A DNA stretch of 64,000 nucleotides from Roseateles koreensis (lineage in GTDB: Bacteria > Pseudomonadota > Gammaproteobacteria > Burkholderiales > Burkholderiaceae_C): NCBI RefSeq assembly GCF_028595305.1, contig NZ_JAQQXS010000019.1, positions 1 through 64,000 of the forward strand, written 5' to 3'. The notes beneath the pieces are model-generated. The model ran no database searches and was not told the origin of the DNA. It saw nothing but the letters and a program-made list of their open reading frames with translations. Of the stretch, positions 18,531-27,201 are shown in pieces; within the stretch, counting starts at the first letter, position 1, and every line of letters starts with the position of its first letter. Made by a program: the position numbers and the translations under genes.

Positions 18531-19501
18531 GATGTCTTGAAGTGATCAAAGCTGCTGAATTCAGCCACGAGGGCCTGGCCCTGCGCGTCCGCCAGCCGCA
18601 GCCCCGGCTCTGCCTCGATGTGGCCGATGCGTGTGATCGGGGTGGCGCAATTCAAGCTTGCCTGGCGCACGGCCTCGCGGGCGACCACCGGCGCGGTGAA
18701 TATCAACTCGTAATCATCACCGCCCGCCAAGCCGCATTCGCGCTGCAGGGCCAGGCTCTGGCTCGCCAGCACGGCGCTGCGCGGCAGGGCGTCAACCGCC
18801 AGGCAAGCGCCCACGCTGGAGCGCTGCAAGATGTGCCCCAGATCGCCGATCAGGCCGTCGGACACATCAATAGCGCTGGTCGCCAAGCCCCTCAAAGCCT
18901 GCCCCAGGCCTACGCGAGGCTGCGGGCACTCCATCGCCCGGCGAGCCTGCTCGAACGCCTCACCCGCCAGCACGGCCGTACCGCGAAATACCTCCAGCGC
19001 CAGCCGGGCATCACCCACGGTGCCGGACACATAAATATCGTCGCCGACCCGTGCGCCGCTGCGCAACAAGGCCTGGCCGCGCGGCACTTCACCCATCACC
19101 GTCACGCAGATATTCAAAGGGCCTTGCGTGGTGTCGCCCCCCACCAGCGCAATGCCATGCGCATCTGCCAGGGCGAACAAGCCCTTGGCAAAACCCGCCA
19201 ACCACACGGCATCAGCACGCGGCAAAGCCAGCGCCAGCGTGAAGGCACGCGGCGTGGCCCCGCAAGCGGCCAAATCACTGAGATTGACCGCCAGTGCCTT
19301 GTGCGCCAAACGCTCCGGTGCCACGGTGGACAGAAAATGCCGGCCCTCCACCAACATATCGCAAGACACCAACCACTGCATCCCCGGCGTCGGGTTCAGC
19401 ACCGCACAATCGTCGCCAATGCCCAAGGCCACAGCATCCGAGCTCACCCCCAACGCGGGGTCGCGGACAAAATAGCGTTTGATCAGATCGAATTCACCCA
19501 T
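18527..19501 (-). CDS. thiL: thiamine-monophosphate kinase
   Basis: A 324-residue ATP-dependent kinase that makes thiamine diphosphate from the monophosphate. It begins with GEFDLIKRYF and has GIGDDCAVL, the metal-binding aspartates in VSCDMLVEGRHF, NLSDLAACGATPRAF and VGGDTTQG, and a C-terminal IDVSDGLIGDLGHIL. Full length. It is the first gene of the operon; no TPP riboswitch was recognised upstream. Confidence 0.96.
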   Translation of the reverse strand: MGEFDLIKRYFVRDPALGVSSDAVALGIGDDCAVLNPTPGMQWLVSCDMLVEGRHFLSTVAPERLAHKALAVNLSDLAACGATPRAFTLALALPRADAVWLAGFAKGLFALADAHGIALVGGDTTQGPLNICVTVMGEVPRGQALLRSGARVGDDIYVSGTVGDARLALEVFRGTAVLAGEAFEQARRAMECPQPRVGLGQALRGLATSAIDVSDGLIGDLGHILQRSSVGACLAVDALPRSAVLASQSLALQRECGLAGGDDYELIFTAPVVAREAVRQASLNCATPITRIGHIEAEPGLRLADAQGQALVAEFSSFDHFKTS

Positions 19502-19529
19502 GAAAGGGATTGTCTCAGGCTGAAGCCCC

Positions 19530-20201
19530 CTACTCCTTCAGCAAATTCGACAACTCCACCGCTGATTTCACGTTCATTTTTTCGAACACACGGGCGCGGT
19601 GGACTTCGACGGTGCGGACGCTGATGTGGAGTTGATCGGCAATGAGTTTGTTGGGCAGGGCTTGGATGACGAGGGCCATGACTTCGCGTTCGCGGTCGGT
19701 CAACTCGGCGAGGCGCAGGGCCAAGCGGCCGGTTTGCTGGCGGGCTGCAATGGCTTGTTCGCTGAGGGCCAGGGCTTCTTCGATGCGATCGACCAGGCTG
19801 TTGTCGGAGAAAGGCTTTTCCACAAAATCGAACGCGCCGCGCTTGACGGCGGATACCGCCGTGGGCACGTCGCCGTGGCCGGTCAGAAAGATCACGGGCA
19901 AGGCTGTGCCGAGGCCGCGAGCGTTCAGGCGTTCGAACAAGGCCAGGCCGCTCATGCCGGGCATGCGCACGTCGAGCAGCAGGCATGACGGTGCGTCAGG
20001 CCAGTCGCGGGCTTGATCGGGGCGGGCGTCCAGCATGGCTTCGAAGGCTTCGGCGCTGGCGAATCCTTCGGAGAGCAGGCGGCGCGAGCGCAGCAGCCAA
20101 GACAGCGATTCGCGGATCACGGCCTCATCATCGACCACATAGACCATCGGCAATTTACGGCTGCCACCGCTAAGGGAGGCATGGAAAGGGGGGGTGTTCA
20201 A
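19530..20201 (-). CDS. FixJ/DctR-type response regulator
   Basis: A 223-residue two-domain regulator. The receiver domain has the acidic pair of VVDDE (residues 22-26), phosphoacceptor D77 in LLLDVRMPG, and the conserved lysine in FVEKPF. The C-terminal LuxR/FixJ helix-turn-helix (LTDREREVMALVIQALPNK to VEVHRARVFEKM) binds DNA. It is encoded just after its kinase; the frame begins at a TTG one base past the kinase stop, and ATG 20147 is an alternative. With malic enzyme next door, control of C4-dicarboxylate use is the best inference. Confidence 0.88.
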   Translation of the reverse strand: MNTPPFHASLSGGSRKLPMVYVVDDEAVIRESLSWLLRSRRLLSEGFASAEAFEAMLDARPDQARDWPDAPSCLLLDVRMPGMSGLALFERLNARGLGTALPVIFLTGHGDVPTAVSAVKRGAFDFVEKPFSDNSLVDRIEEALALSEQAIAARQQTGRLALRLAELTDREREVMALVIQALPNKLIADQLHISVRTVEVHRARVFEKMNVKSAVELSNLLKE

Positions 20202-20202
20202 A

Positions 20203-22269
20203 TCAACGCTCCTGCTCGCTCACGGGTGCCCTGGCGGGCGATGTGCCTGCCTGGGGTGCCGCCGGGAGCGTGAATCGAAATTCGGTGCCGCGCGCCTGCC
20301 CGCCGCGTGGGATGAAGTCCATGGCGCCGCCATGTTGCTCGACAACGGTACGGCACAGGCTCAGGCCCAGGCCCATGCCTTCTTGGCGGGTGGTGAAGAA
20401 CGGGGTGTAGAGCTGGCGGGCCACGTCGTCTGAAATGCCCGGGCCGCAGTCCAGCACGGCCAACGCAACCCAGTTGGCGTCAAGCGGGTGCGCACGCAGG
20501 GTCAACACGCGCTCCGCCAGGGGGGCGTCCCCTTCCATGGCCTGGATGCCGTTGCGGGTCAGGTTCAGCAACACCTGCTCCACCATGGTCCGGTCGCACC
20601 GTACGCGAGGCGGCGGCTGGGGCAGATCGATCTCGATGCGCGTACCGCTCTTGCGGGCCTGCAGGCGCACCAGGGGCAGAACGGCGTCGAACAGCAGGTC
20701 CACGCCGATGGATTCACGGGCTTGGTCGCGGCGCCGCACGAAGTCGTGCACGCTCTTGATGACGCGGCCCGCGCGCTCGGCCTGCTCGGCAATGCGGCTG
20801 AGGGCCTGGCGCACGAGATCGGGGGTCTGTGGATCGTCCGCTTCCAGGGTCAGCAGATTGAGCGATGCTGCCGAATAGCTGGCGATGGCGGCCAGCGGCT
20901 GGTTCAACTCATGGCTCATGAGGGACGCCATTTCGCCCACCGTGGCCAGGCGGGCGGTGGCCTGCAGACGGTCTTGCTGCTGGCGCGACAATTCCTCGAC
21001 CCGGCGTTGGTCGCTGACATCGAGCACGGCGCTCATCCAACCGGTCTGGTGGCCTTGCGCGTCCAGCAGCGGGGCTTCGAAGATCAGCACCGGGAACCGT
21101 TCGCCATTGCGCCGCATGAACACGGTCTCGTGGCCCTGACGCGCATCTTCGCCGGCACGCCAGCGTGCGCTGCGGCCCACGTGGCGGCGCTGGTAGGCCG
21201 GCGCAAATTCCGGCGGCCAGTACGGCGGGGCGGATTGGCCCAGCAAGGCCTCGGGCTCAAAGCCCACCATCGCGCAGAACGCCGGGTTGACATAGGTGAT
21301 GGTGCCCGCCATGTCCCGGGCGCGCAGGCCGGTGACCAACGAGTTTTCCATGGCATGGCGAAAGGCCAGCGCTTCGGCCAACGCGTGCTCGGCAAAGGCG
21401 CGGCGCCGGCCGTCCCGGGCCAGCAAAATCACTACGACAAACAGCGCCAGTGAAAGCCCCAAAACCAGCGCGGTCGTGACATTGGGAATCAGCTGGGGCT
21501 GGCCCGACGCGCTGTCCACCTTCAGCGGCAGCGTCAAGCCACCAAGATCCACCAGGCGCTCGGCCAGGTAGTAACCGGCGCCGCGGGTCAGGCCAGCACG
21601 GGCGAGGCGCGTGCCATCACTTTCAACAAAGCTGAATTCAGCCTCGCGTGCCAGGTCTTGCGTGATGGCCTCTTCCAGCACGTAACGCAACGCCAACGTG
21701 GCCACCATAAAGCCCGAGGCCTGGCCCGAGCGCAGCTGCGGCACACACAGGTCCACCACCTCCAGCCCTTCACCTCCTGCGAACACGATGAAGTAGCTGC
21801 GGGAAAATTGCTGCGAGCCCTGGCGTGATGCGGCCGCGCAGGCCAGCTGGGTTTCAATCTCCATCTCCTGGCGGGAGGCCTGCAAATACACGGGCGACAC
21901 AAAAGGCGAATCGGCGGATCGAATGATTTGGCGCTGCGCGTCGCGAACCTCCAAGCGCAGGATCGGGCGCGTGCGGCGCAGCAACTGGGCCGACTCTTGC
22001 CTCCATTGCCCGCCGCCTTGGGTGTCGTCCCACAGCAAACCTTGCAGGGCCTGCAGATCGCCGTCGGTCACTTGCTTGATGCGGGCAGCAACCTCCAGCG
22101 CGATTTGATCGACCTTCTCCTGCCCCCGGGCAGCCTCATACCGCAAGGTCAGCGCCACCAACAGGGTCTGCGCAACCAGCAGCAGTACCGTCAAAGCCCC
22201 CCACAGCAGGGCACGGCGCCAGCTGGACGGGCGTGAGAGCTGAGGCGACAAAGCCGAGGACGCGGACAT
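20203..22269 (-). CDS. DctS-like PAS sensor histidine kinase
   Basis: A 688-residue membrane kinase. One membrane segment at about residues 18-40, a periplasmic sensor of roughly 210 residues, a second segment (ALVLGLSLALFVVVILLA), a PAS domain (residues about 295-420), the HisKA box with the histidine in LMSHELNQPLAAIASYS, and the ATPase boxes N (LLNLTRNGIQAME), G1 (DCGPGISDD) and G2 (GMGLGLSLC). This layout matches DctS/DctB sensors of C4-dicarboxylates. ATG 22269 is chosen because the upstream frame has no family character. It is divergent from maeB across 275 bp. Confidence 0.87.
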   Translation of the reverse strand: MSASSALSPQLSRPSSWRRALLWGALTVLLLVAQTLLVALTLRYEAARGQEKVDQIALEVAARIKQVTDGDLQALQGLLWDDTQGGGQWRQESAQLLRRTRPILRLEVRDAQRQIIRSADSPFVSPVYLQASRQEMEIETQLACAAASRQGSQQFSRSYFIVFAGGEGLEVVDLCVPQLRSGQASGFMVATLALRYVLEEAITQDLAREAEFSFVESDGTRLARAGLTRGAGYYLAERLVDLGGLTLPLKVDSASGQPQLIPNVTTALVLGLSLALFVVVILLARDGRRRAFAEHALAEALAFRHAMENSLVTGLRARDMAGTITYVNPAFCAMVGFEPEALLGQSAPPYWPPEFAPAYQRRHVGRSARWRAGEDARQGHETVFMRRNGERFPVLIFEAPLLDAQGHQTGWMSAVLDVSDQRRVEELSRQQQDRLQATARLATVGEMASLMSHELNQPLAAIASYSAASLNLLTLEADDPQTPDLVRQALSRIAEQAERAGRVIKSVHDFVRRRDQARESIGVDLLFDAVLPLVRLQARKSGTRIEIDLPQPPPRVRCDRTMVEQVLLNLTRNGIQAMEGDAPLAERVLTLRAHPLDANWVALAVLDCGPGISDDVARQLYTPFFTTRQEGMGLGLSLCRTVVEQHGGAMDFIPRGGQARGTEFRFTLPAAPQAGTSPARAPVSEQER

Positions 22270-22501
22270 AAGGGCAGGCAAAAGACCAACAAGTTGCTGA
22301 CTCGCGGCAGGCAAGCCGCCGGAACGCAGGAATGAGGAATAAAGGGGGCCGAAAGGAATGTACAAGTATCCTGTGCCCGGCTTGCGCCCTGATGCGCAAT
22401 ACCGCGTACGCCATTTGAACTGGCAAACCCGCACACTGTGCGCCCTGCCAGCCTCCATTGAGCAGGGCGCGGTACTGAAAGCGGCAACGTTCGCCGCCTC
22501 C

Positions 22502-22507
22502 TACAAT
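22502..22507 (+). promoter_or_regulatory. -10 box before maeB
   Basis: TACAAT at 22502-22507, 37 bp before the maeB ATG. The -35 is not evident. This divergent region is where the neighbouring response regulator might act. Confidence 0.4.
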
Positions 22508-22544
22508 CATCGACTCTCTGTTGCCTTGCCCCCGAGAACAAGCC

Positions 22545-24839
22545 ATGTCCAAATCCGAAGAAAAGATTGCGCAGCTGCGCCAGGCCGCCCTGGAATATCA
22601 CGAGTTTCCGACGCCTGGCAAGATCGCAATTGCTGCCACCAAGCAGCTGATCAATCAACGTGATCTTGCGCTGGCTTATTCGCCGGGCGTGGCCTTTGCG
22701 TGCGAAGAAATCGTGGCCGATCCGGCCAACGCCTTCCGCTACACCTCACGCGGCAATCTGGTGGCGGTGGTCACCAACGGCACAGCGGTGCTGGGCCTGG
22801 GTGACATCGGCCCGTTGGCATCCAAGCCGGTGATGGAAGGCAAGGGTGTGCTGTTCAAGAAGTTCGCCGGCATCGATGTATTCGACCTGGAAATCCAGGA
22901 GCGCGACCTCGACAAGCTGGTTGACGTGATCGCCGCGCTGGAGCCCACCTTCGGCGGCATCAACCTCGAAGACATCAAGGCGCCCGACTGCTTCTACGTT
23001 GAGCGCAAGCTGCGCGAGCGCATGAAGATCCCCGTCTTCCACGACGACCAGCACGGCACGGCCATCGTGGTGGGCGCAGCCTTCCTGAACGGCATCAAAG
23101 TGCTGGGCAAAGACATCAAGAAGGTCAAGCTGGTCACCTCCGGCGCGGGTGCTGCGGCGCTGGCTTGCCTGGGCCTGCTGGTCAAACTCGGTTTGCCGCG
23201 CGAGAACATCTGGGTGACCGACCTGGCTGGCGTGGTTTATGAAGGCCGTACCGAGTTGATGGACCCCGATAAGGCCCAGTTCGCGCAAAAGACCGAGCAG
23301 CGCAGCCTGAGTGAAGTCATTGAAGGCGCAGACATCTTCTTGGGCCTGTCCGCTGGCGGCGTGCTCAAGCCGGCGATGGTGGCCAAGATGGCGGCGCAGC
23401 CCATGATCTTCGCGCTAGCCAATCCGACGCCGGAGATCCTGCCTGAAGAAGTCCAAAAGGTGCGCAATGACGCGGTGATGGCGACGGGCCGCACCGACTA
23501 CCCCAACCAGGTCAACAACGTCCTGTGCTTCCCCTACATCTTCCGGGGTGCGTTGGACTGTGGCGCCACCACCATCACCGACGAGATGGAGATTGCCGCC
23601 GTTCACGCCATTGCGGAACTGGCCCAGGCCGAGCAGAGCGAAGTGGTGGCTGCAGCCTATGCCGGCGCCAACCTGAGCTTCGGGCCGGAGTACCTGATTC
23701 CCAAGCCCTTTGACCCGCGCTTGATGATGAAGATCGCGCCGGCCGTGGCCAAGGCCGCTGCCGACGGCGGCGTGGCCCTGCGCCCGATTGTCGACATGGC
23801 GGCCTACATCGAGAAGTTGCAGAGCTTTGTGTACGCCTCCGGCACCACCATGAAGCCCATCTTCAACGTGGCCAAGAGCGCAAACAACAAGCGCGTGGCC
23901 TACGCCGAGGGTGAAGAAGAGCGGGTGCTGCGCGCGGTGCAGATCGTGGTGGACGAAAAGCTGGCTCGCCCCACGCTGGTGGGCCGCCCCAAGGTCATTG
24001 CCGAGCGCTGCGAACGCTTCGGCCTGCGCCTGCAAGAAGGGCGCGACTACGACATCGTCAACGTCGAGCAAGACCATCGCTATCGCGACTACTGGCAGAC
24101 CTACCACGCCATGACCCAGCGCAAGGGCGTCACAGCGCAGACGGCCAAGATCGAGATGCGCCGCCGCCTCACCCTGATCGGCGCGATGATGCTGCACAAG
24201 GGCGAGGTCGACGGGATGCTCTGCGGCACATGGAGCAACACGGCCATGCATTTGCAGTACATCGACCAGGTCATCGGCAAGCGCGCCGGGGTGAAGAACT
24301 TCGCCTGCATGAATGGGCTGATCCTGCCGGGCCGTCAAGTGTTTCTGGTGGACACCCACGTCAACTACGACCCGACCGCTGAGCAGTTGGCTGAAATCAC
24401 GATCATGGCCGCCGAAGAACTCAAGCGCTTTGGCGTGCGCCCCAAGGCTGCCTTGCTCTCGCACAGCAACTTCGGCTCCAGCAACCAGCCCTCCGCCGTG
24501 AAGATGCGCGAAGCCCTGGCTTTGCTGCAAGATCAAGCCCCTTGGCTGGAAGTTGACGGCGAGATGCATGGCGACACCGCCTTGGACGCAGACTATCGCA
24601 AGAGCTTGATGCCCGGCAGCTCGCTCGCTGGCGAAGCCAATCTGCTGGTGCTGCCCAACATCGACGCCGCCAACATCTCCTACAACCTGCTGAAGACAGC
24701 CGCTGGCGGCGGCATCGCCATCGGCCCCGTGCTGCTGGGCGCCGCCAAACCGGTACACGTGCTGACGCCATCGGCCACGGTGCGCCGCATTGTCAACATG
24801 ACCGCCCTGACGGTGGCCGACGCCAACGCGCAGCGTTAA
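22545..24839 (+). CDS. maeB: NADP-dependent malic enzyme with phosphotransacetylase-like domain
   Basis: A 764-residue enzyme that converts malate to pyruvate and CO2 with NADP. The first ~430 residues are the malic enzyme part ([17 protein letters not shown], then [15 protein letters not shown], then the [13 protein letters not shown] nucleotide loop). The C-terminal ~320 residues are the catalytically inactive phosphotransacetylase-like domain that acts as an acetyl-CoA-sensing regulator in MaeB. ATG 22545 begins [16 protein letters not shown]. It is transcribed away from the DctS/DctR-like genes, and an intrinsic terminator follows. Confidence 0.96.
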   Translation: MSKSEEKIAQLRQAALEYHEFPTPGKIAIAATKQLINQRDLALAYSPGVAFACEEIVADPANAFRYTSRGNLVAVVTNGTAVLGLGDIGPLASKPVMEGKGVLFKKFAGIDVFDLEIQERDLDKLVDVIAALEPTFGGINLEDIKAPDCFYVERKLRERMKIPVFHDDQHGTAIVVGAAFLNGIKVLGKDIKKVKLVTSGAGAAALACLGLLVKLGLPRENIWVTDLAGVVYEGRTELMDPDKAQFAQKTEQRSLSEVIEGADIFLGLSAGGVLKPAMVAKMAAQPMIFALANPTPEILPEEVQKVRNDAVMATGRTDYPNQVNNVLCFPYIFRGALDCGATTITDEMEIAAVHAIAELAQAEQSEVVAAAYAGANLSFGPEYLIPKPFDPRLMMKIAPAVAKAAADGGVALRPIVDMAAYIEKLQSFVYASGTTMKPIFNVAKSANNKRVAYAEGEEERVLRAVQIVVDEKLARPTLVGRPKVIAERCERFGLRLQEGRDYDIVNVEQDHRYRDYWQTYHAMTQRKGVTAQTAKIEMRRRLTLIGAMMLHKGEVDGMLCGTWSNTAMHLQYIDQVIGKRAGVKNFACMNGLILPGRQVFLVDTHVNYDPTAEQLAEITIMAAEELKRFGVRPKAALLSHSNFGSSNQPSAVKMREALALLQDQAPWLEVDGEMHGDTALDADYRKSLMPGSSLAGEANLLVLPNIDAANISYNLLKTAAGGGIAIGPVLLGAAKPVHVLTPSATVRRIVNMTALTVADANAQR

Positions 24840-24873
24840 ACGTTAAGGGCTCATCACTGAGCCATCGCCCCAT

Positions 24874-24912
24874 AGCCGGCCGCCCGCATTCACGGGCGGC
24901 CGGCTGCATTTT
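24874..24912 (+). terminator. intrinsic terminator after maeB
   Basis: A 13-bp perfect stem AGCCGGCCGCCCG (24874-24886), loop CATTCA, CGGGCGGCCGGCT (24893-24905), then GCATTTT. It lies 34 bp after the maeB stop. Confidence 0.85.
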
Positions 24913-25021
24913 GGAAGCATGCAAGAGGCCGTCGCCCCAGACCGGCGGACCGCCCACCCTGCCTCACCCATTGGCACCAAGCCAGTGCACAACCCGCCTG
25001 CAAACACGGTTTTTACAAAAG

Positions 25022-25084
25022 TTTGTGAGGGCTCACAAAATAGTCATACACATCAAACAATCACCATTTGGTGGTGATTTTTAA
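25022..25084 (+). repeat. AT-rich palindromes upstream of the RNase gene
   Basis: The 356-bp gap 24840-25195 becomes AT-rich after 25000. It holds a perfect dyad TTTGTGAG-GG-CTCACAAA (25022-25039), a candidate operator, and AATCACCA-TTTGG-TGGTGATT (25059-25079) followed by T's, which looks like a weak intrinsic terminator or an mRNA leader hairpin. No gene is seen in the gap. The base composition differs from the flanking core genes. Confidence 0.5.
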
Positions 25085-25195
25085 GATTGTATGCACTCAC
25101 TTACATTGATGTTTTCAAGGCAGCAGGCCTCGGATGCCGCTTGAGGTTTTGCGGCGCTTTCGATACCATATCGCTTTCAGGAACAGGGTAAACCC

Positions 25196-25615
25196 GTGTC
25201 TTTGCTCTCTCGGCCACCCATGTGGTCCTCTTGGCGCCCGTCAGTTTTGCTCGCAGTTTGTGTGGCAATGGCTGCGGTGGGCGTCCAAGTTCAGGCCAAA
25301 GAGAGCACAGAAACAGCAGCCGCACCGGCAACGGTCGGCTTGGCGGCGTTGCCTCGCGAAGCCCAAAACACCTATCGACTCATTCTTGCCGGCGGGCCAT
25401 TTCCGCATGAACAAGATGGCGTGGTGTTCGGAAACCGCGAACGCATTTTGCCGCGCAAAACCCGAGGTTATTACCACGAGTACACCGTGGCCACGCCCCG
25501 CGCCCGCAACCGCGGCGCAAAGCGCATGGTGTGCGGTGGGTCTGCCCCGACTCAACCTGATGTTTGTTATTACTCCGATGATCACTACGCCAGTTTCAGC
25601 CGCATCGAACGGTGA
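25196..25615 (+). CDS. secreted guanyl-specific ribonuclease (RNase Sa/barnase family)
   Basis: A 139-residue precursor. A signal peptide covers about residues 10-34 (SVLLAVCVAMAAVGVQVQA). The mature part has FGNRERILP, GYYHEYTVATPRARNRGAKR and YYSDDHYASF, the RNase Sa pattern. The catalytic residues fall at E95, R106/R110 and H130, so it should cut single-stranded RNA after guanine. Cysteines C113 and C124 may form a disulfide. GTG 25196 fits a weak AGG box; ATG 25220 is an alternative. The next gene encodes a barstar-type inhibitor, so this is a toxin/immunity or exported-nuclease pair. Confidence 0.9.
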   Translation: MSLLSRPPMWSSWRPSVLLAVCVAMAAVGVQVQAKESTETAAAPATVGLAALPREAQNTYRLILAGGPFPHEQDGVVFGNRERILPRKTRGYYHEYTVATPRARNRGAKRMVCGGSAPTQPDVCYYSDDHYASFSRIER

Positions 25616-25677
25616 AACACAACGCAGTCAGCATCGAAGACCATAAAGTTCAGTGACTATATAGGAGGATTGTGACC

Positions 25678-26073
25678 ATGCTTTTGCAGACCGTCCGTCC
25701 CAATATCGTGCAGGCCATACGGGCCTACCGCGTAGAGGACTTGATGCAGGCAGCGCAGGAAGCCGGCCAGCATTTTCTATATGCCAATTTGACCGAGGCA
25801 CAGTCCAAGCAGGATGTGCTGGAAGCGATTGCTCAGGCATTTCTCTTCCCGGCCCATTTTGGCAAGAATCTGGACGCGCTTCACGATTGCATGACCGATC
25901 TGGTCCACAAGTCCGGTGCCCAACCCGGCTTTGTGGTCGTGCTAGAGCAGCTGCCTGACAGCGTCAAGTTCGACCGCGAAGCACGCGAGCAGTTGCTGGA
26001 TGTTTTCCGCGAAGCCGCTGATTACTGGGGCGATAGAAAAGTCCAGTTCAGGTGCTTCTATTCTTTTCAGTAG
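25678..26073 (+). CDS. barstar-family ribonuclease inhibitor
   Basis: A 131-residue cytosolic protein that should bind and block the preceding RNase. The family motif FGKNLDALHDCMTD is at residues 61-74; D66 and D70 correspond to barstar D35 and D39, the latter being the residue that fills the RNase active site. A perfect AGGAGG box (25663-25668) lies 9 bp before the ATG, much stronger than that of the RNase gene, consistent with inhibitor excess. It starts 62 bp after the RNase stop. Its stop codon lies in the left arm of a large hairpin (26071-26106). Confidence 0.93.
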   Translation: MLLQTVRPNIVQAIRAYRVEDLMQAAQEAGQHFLYANLTEAQSKQDVLEAIAQAFLFPAHFGKNLDALHDCMTDLVHKSGAQPGFVVVLEQLPDSVKFDREAREQLLDVFREAADYWGDRKVQFRCFYSFQ

Positions 26074-26106
26074 CCCGCTCTCAAGAAGGATCTTGGGAGC
26101 GGGCTA
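26071..26106 (+). repeat. large hairpin overlapping the barstar stop
   Basis: TAGCCCGCTCTCAAGA (26071-26086), loop AGGA, then TCTTGGGAGCGGGCTA (26091-26106): a 16-bp stem with one G-U pair. The TAG is the barstar stop. No T run follows, so it is a poor intrinsic terminator; it may protect the mRNA 3' end or mark a module boundary. Confidence 0.6.
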
Positions 26107-26109
26107 CCG

Positions 26110-26240
26110 AAGAAGCCGCAGCGGTGCCGGCCAAGCCCGCAGCAAAAAATTCCAAAGCGGCAGCCAATGCCAACTTCGGAATGAATATGCCGATGATGAG
26201 CAGCGCGTTTGACACCGCCATGTGGTTGAACGCCGCCTGA
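26110..26240 (+). pseudogene. orphan alanine/lysine-rich C-terminal coding remnant
   Basis: After the hairpin, one frame reads TEEAAAVPAKPAAKNSKAAA then NANFGMNMPMMSSAFDTAMW and ends in LNAA at a TGA (26238-26240). Composition and codon use look like the tail of a real alanine-rich protein, but there is no plausible start or body: the frame runs back only into the barstar 3' end. It may be the 3' stub of a gene displaced by the RNase/barstar module. I cannot name the family. Confidence 0.35.
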
Positions 26241-26280
26241 CGCCCAACCCGCGTTCTCGAGCGCTGTGATTGGCCCCTGC

Positions 26281-26308
26281 AAAAGGAACCCCGAGGGGTT
26301 CCTTTTTT
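26281..26308. terminator. intrinsic terminator between convergent units
   Basis: AAAAGGAACCCC, short GA-centred loop, GGGGTTCCTTTTTT. The symmetrical A and T runs allow function in both directions, for the barstar side and for rsmA. Confidence 0.88.
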
Positions 26309-26329
26309 CATGCCCGGCTCATAGGGCCT

Positions 26330-26353
26330 GAGGGCTTGAGGGCTTGAGGGCTC
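26330..26353. repeat. three tandem 8-bp units
   Basis: GAGGGCTT at 26330-26337 and 26338-26345, then GAGGGCTC at 26346-26353, in the intergenic space after rsmA. A simple slippage repeat with no evident role. Confidence 0.7.
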
Positions 26354-26396
26354 TAGGGCAAGACGACTCTGCGCGGACACGAAACATTGCGCGCCC

Positions 26397-27173
26397 TCAG
26401 GCCTGCGGTGCCGCGCCCAGGGCTTGGGCCAAAGCCACATACTCGGCTACCGGCACCTCTTCAGCACGACGCTGCAGATCGAAGTGCCCCGCGAAGCCAC
26501 GCGCCGTCAGCCACACACCCAGGCTATGCCGCAAGAGCTTGCGGCGTTGCGAGAAGGCCGCGGCCACCATCTCGCCCAGCAGCTTGGCATCTAGCACCGG
26601 CGGCTTGGCGTAGGGCTGCATGCGCACGATGGCTGACATCACCCGAGGCGGCGGATCAAACGCTTCGGGCGGCACGTCAAATACCGACTCGATGGCATAG
26701 CGCCACTGCAGCATCACGGTCAGACGCCCGTAGTCCTTGCAACCGGGCGAGGCCGCCATGCGGTCCACCACTTCTTTTTGCAGCATGAAGTGTTGGTCGA
26801 CCACATGGTCCACAAACCCCAGCAGATGGAACAGGATGGGCGTGGAGATGTTGTACGGCAGGTTACCCACCACGCGCAGCTTCTGGCCCTTGGCAGCGGC
26901 CAAGGCCGCAAAGTCGACCTTGAGCACATCGCTTTCGATCACGTCCAGGCCCTCTCGCTTGCGCAGGCGGGCCGCCAAGTCGCGATCCAGCTCGATCACG
27001 CTGAAGGCCGGCATGCGTTTTTGCAGCGGCAGGGTCATGGCACCCAGGCCAGGGCCGATCTCCACCAGCGCCTCGCCCGCTTGCGGGTCAATGGCATCGC
27101 AGATGGACTCGATGATGTGAACGTCAGTCAGAAAATGCTGACCGAACCGCTTGCGTGCAATATGTTGAGCCAC
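26397..27173 (-). CDS. rsmA: 16S rRNA dimethyladenosine transferase
   Basis: A 258-residue SAM-dependent methyltransferase (KsgA) that dimethylates two adjacent adenines near the 3' end of 16S r[13 protein letters not shown] opens the protein, [14 protein letters not shown] is the SAM loop, and [18 protein letters not shown] carries the catalytic NLPY. The open frame extends upstream into surA, but GTG 27173 ([12 protein letters not shown]) matches the family N-terminus, so it was chosen. It lies 28 bp after surA; pdxA, often found between them in related genomes, is absent. Confidence 0.95.
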   Translation of the reverse strand: MAQHIARKRFGQHFLTDVHIIESICDAIDPQAGEALVEIGPGLGAMTLPLQKRMPAFSVIELDRDLAARLRKREGLDVIESDVLKVDFAALAAAKGQKLRVVGNLPYNISTPILFHLLGFVDHVVDQHFMLQKEVVDRMAASPGCKDYGRLTVMLQWRYAIESVFDVPPEAFDPPPRVMSAIVRMQPYAKPPVLDAKLLGEMVAAAFSQRRKLLRHSLGVWLTARGFAGHFDLQRRAEEVPVAEYVALAQALGAAPQA

Positions 27174-27201
27174 GTCGGGAATCTTTTCAGGTGCTGCGGC
27201 T

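Noticed and set aside
20488-21453. 321-residue plus-strand frame within the DctS-like kinase
   Set aside because: Opposite strand of a kinase whose HisKA and ATPase motifs are intact.
23415-24758. 447-residue minus-strand frame opposite maeB
   Set aside because: Antisense shadow, His/Gly/Val-rich, with no domain pattern.
24874-24905. GC-rich palindrome after maeB as an attC site
   Set aside because: No R''/R' core boxes; position and following T's fit a terminator.
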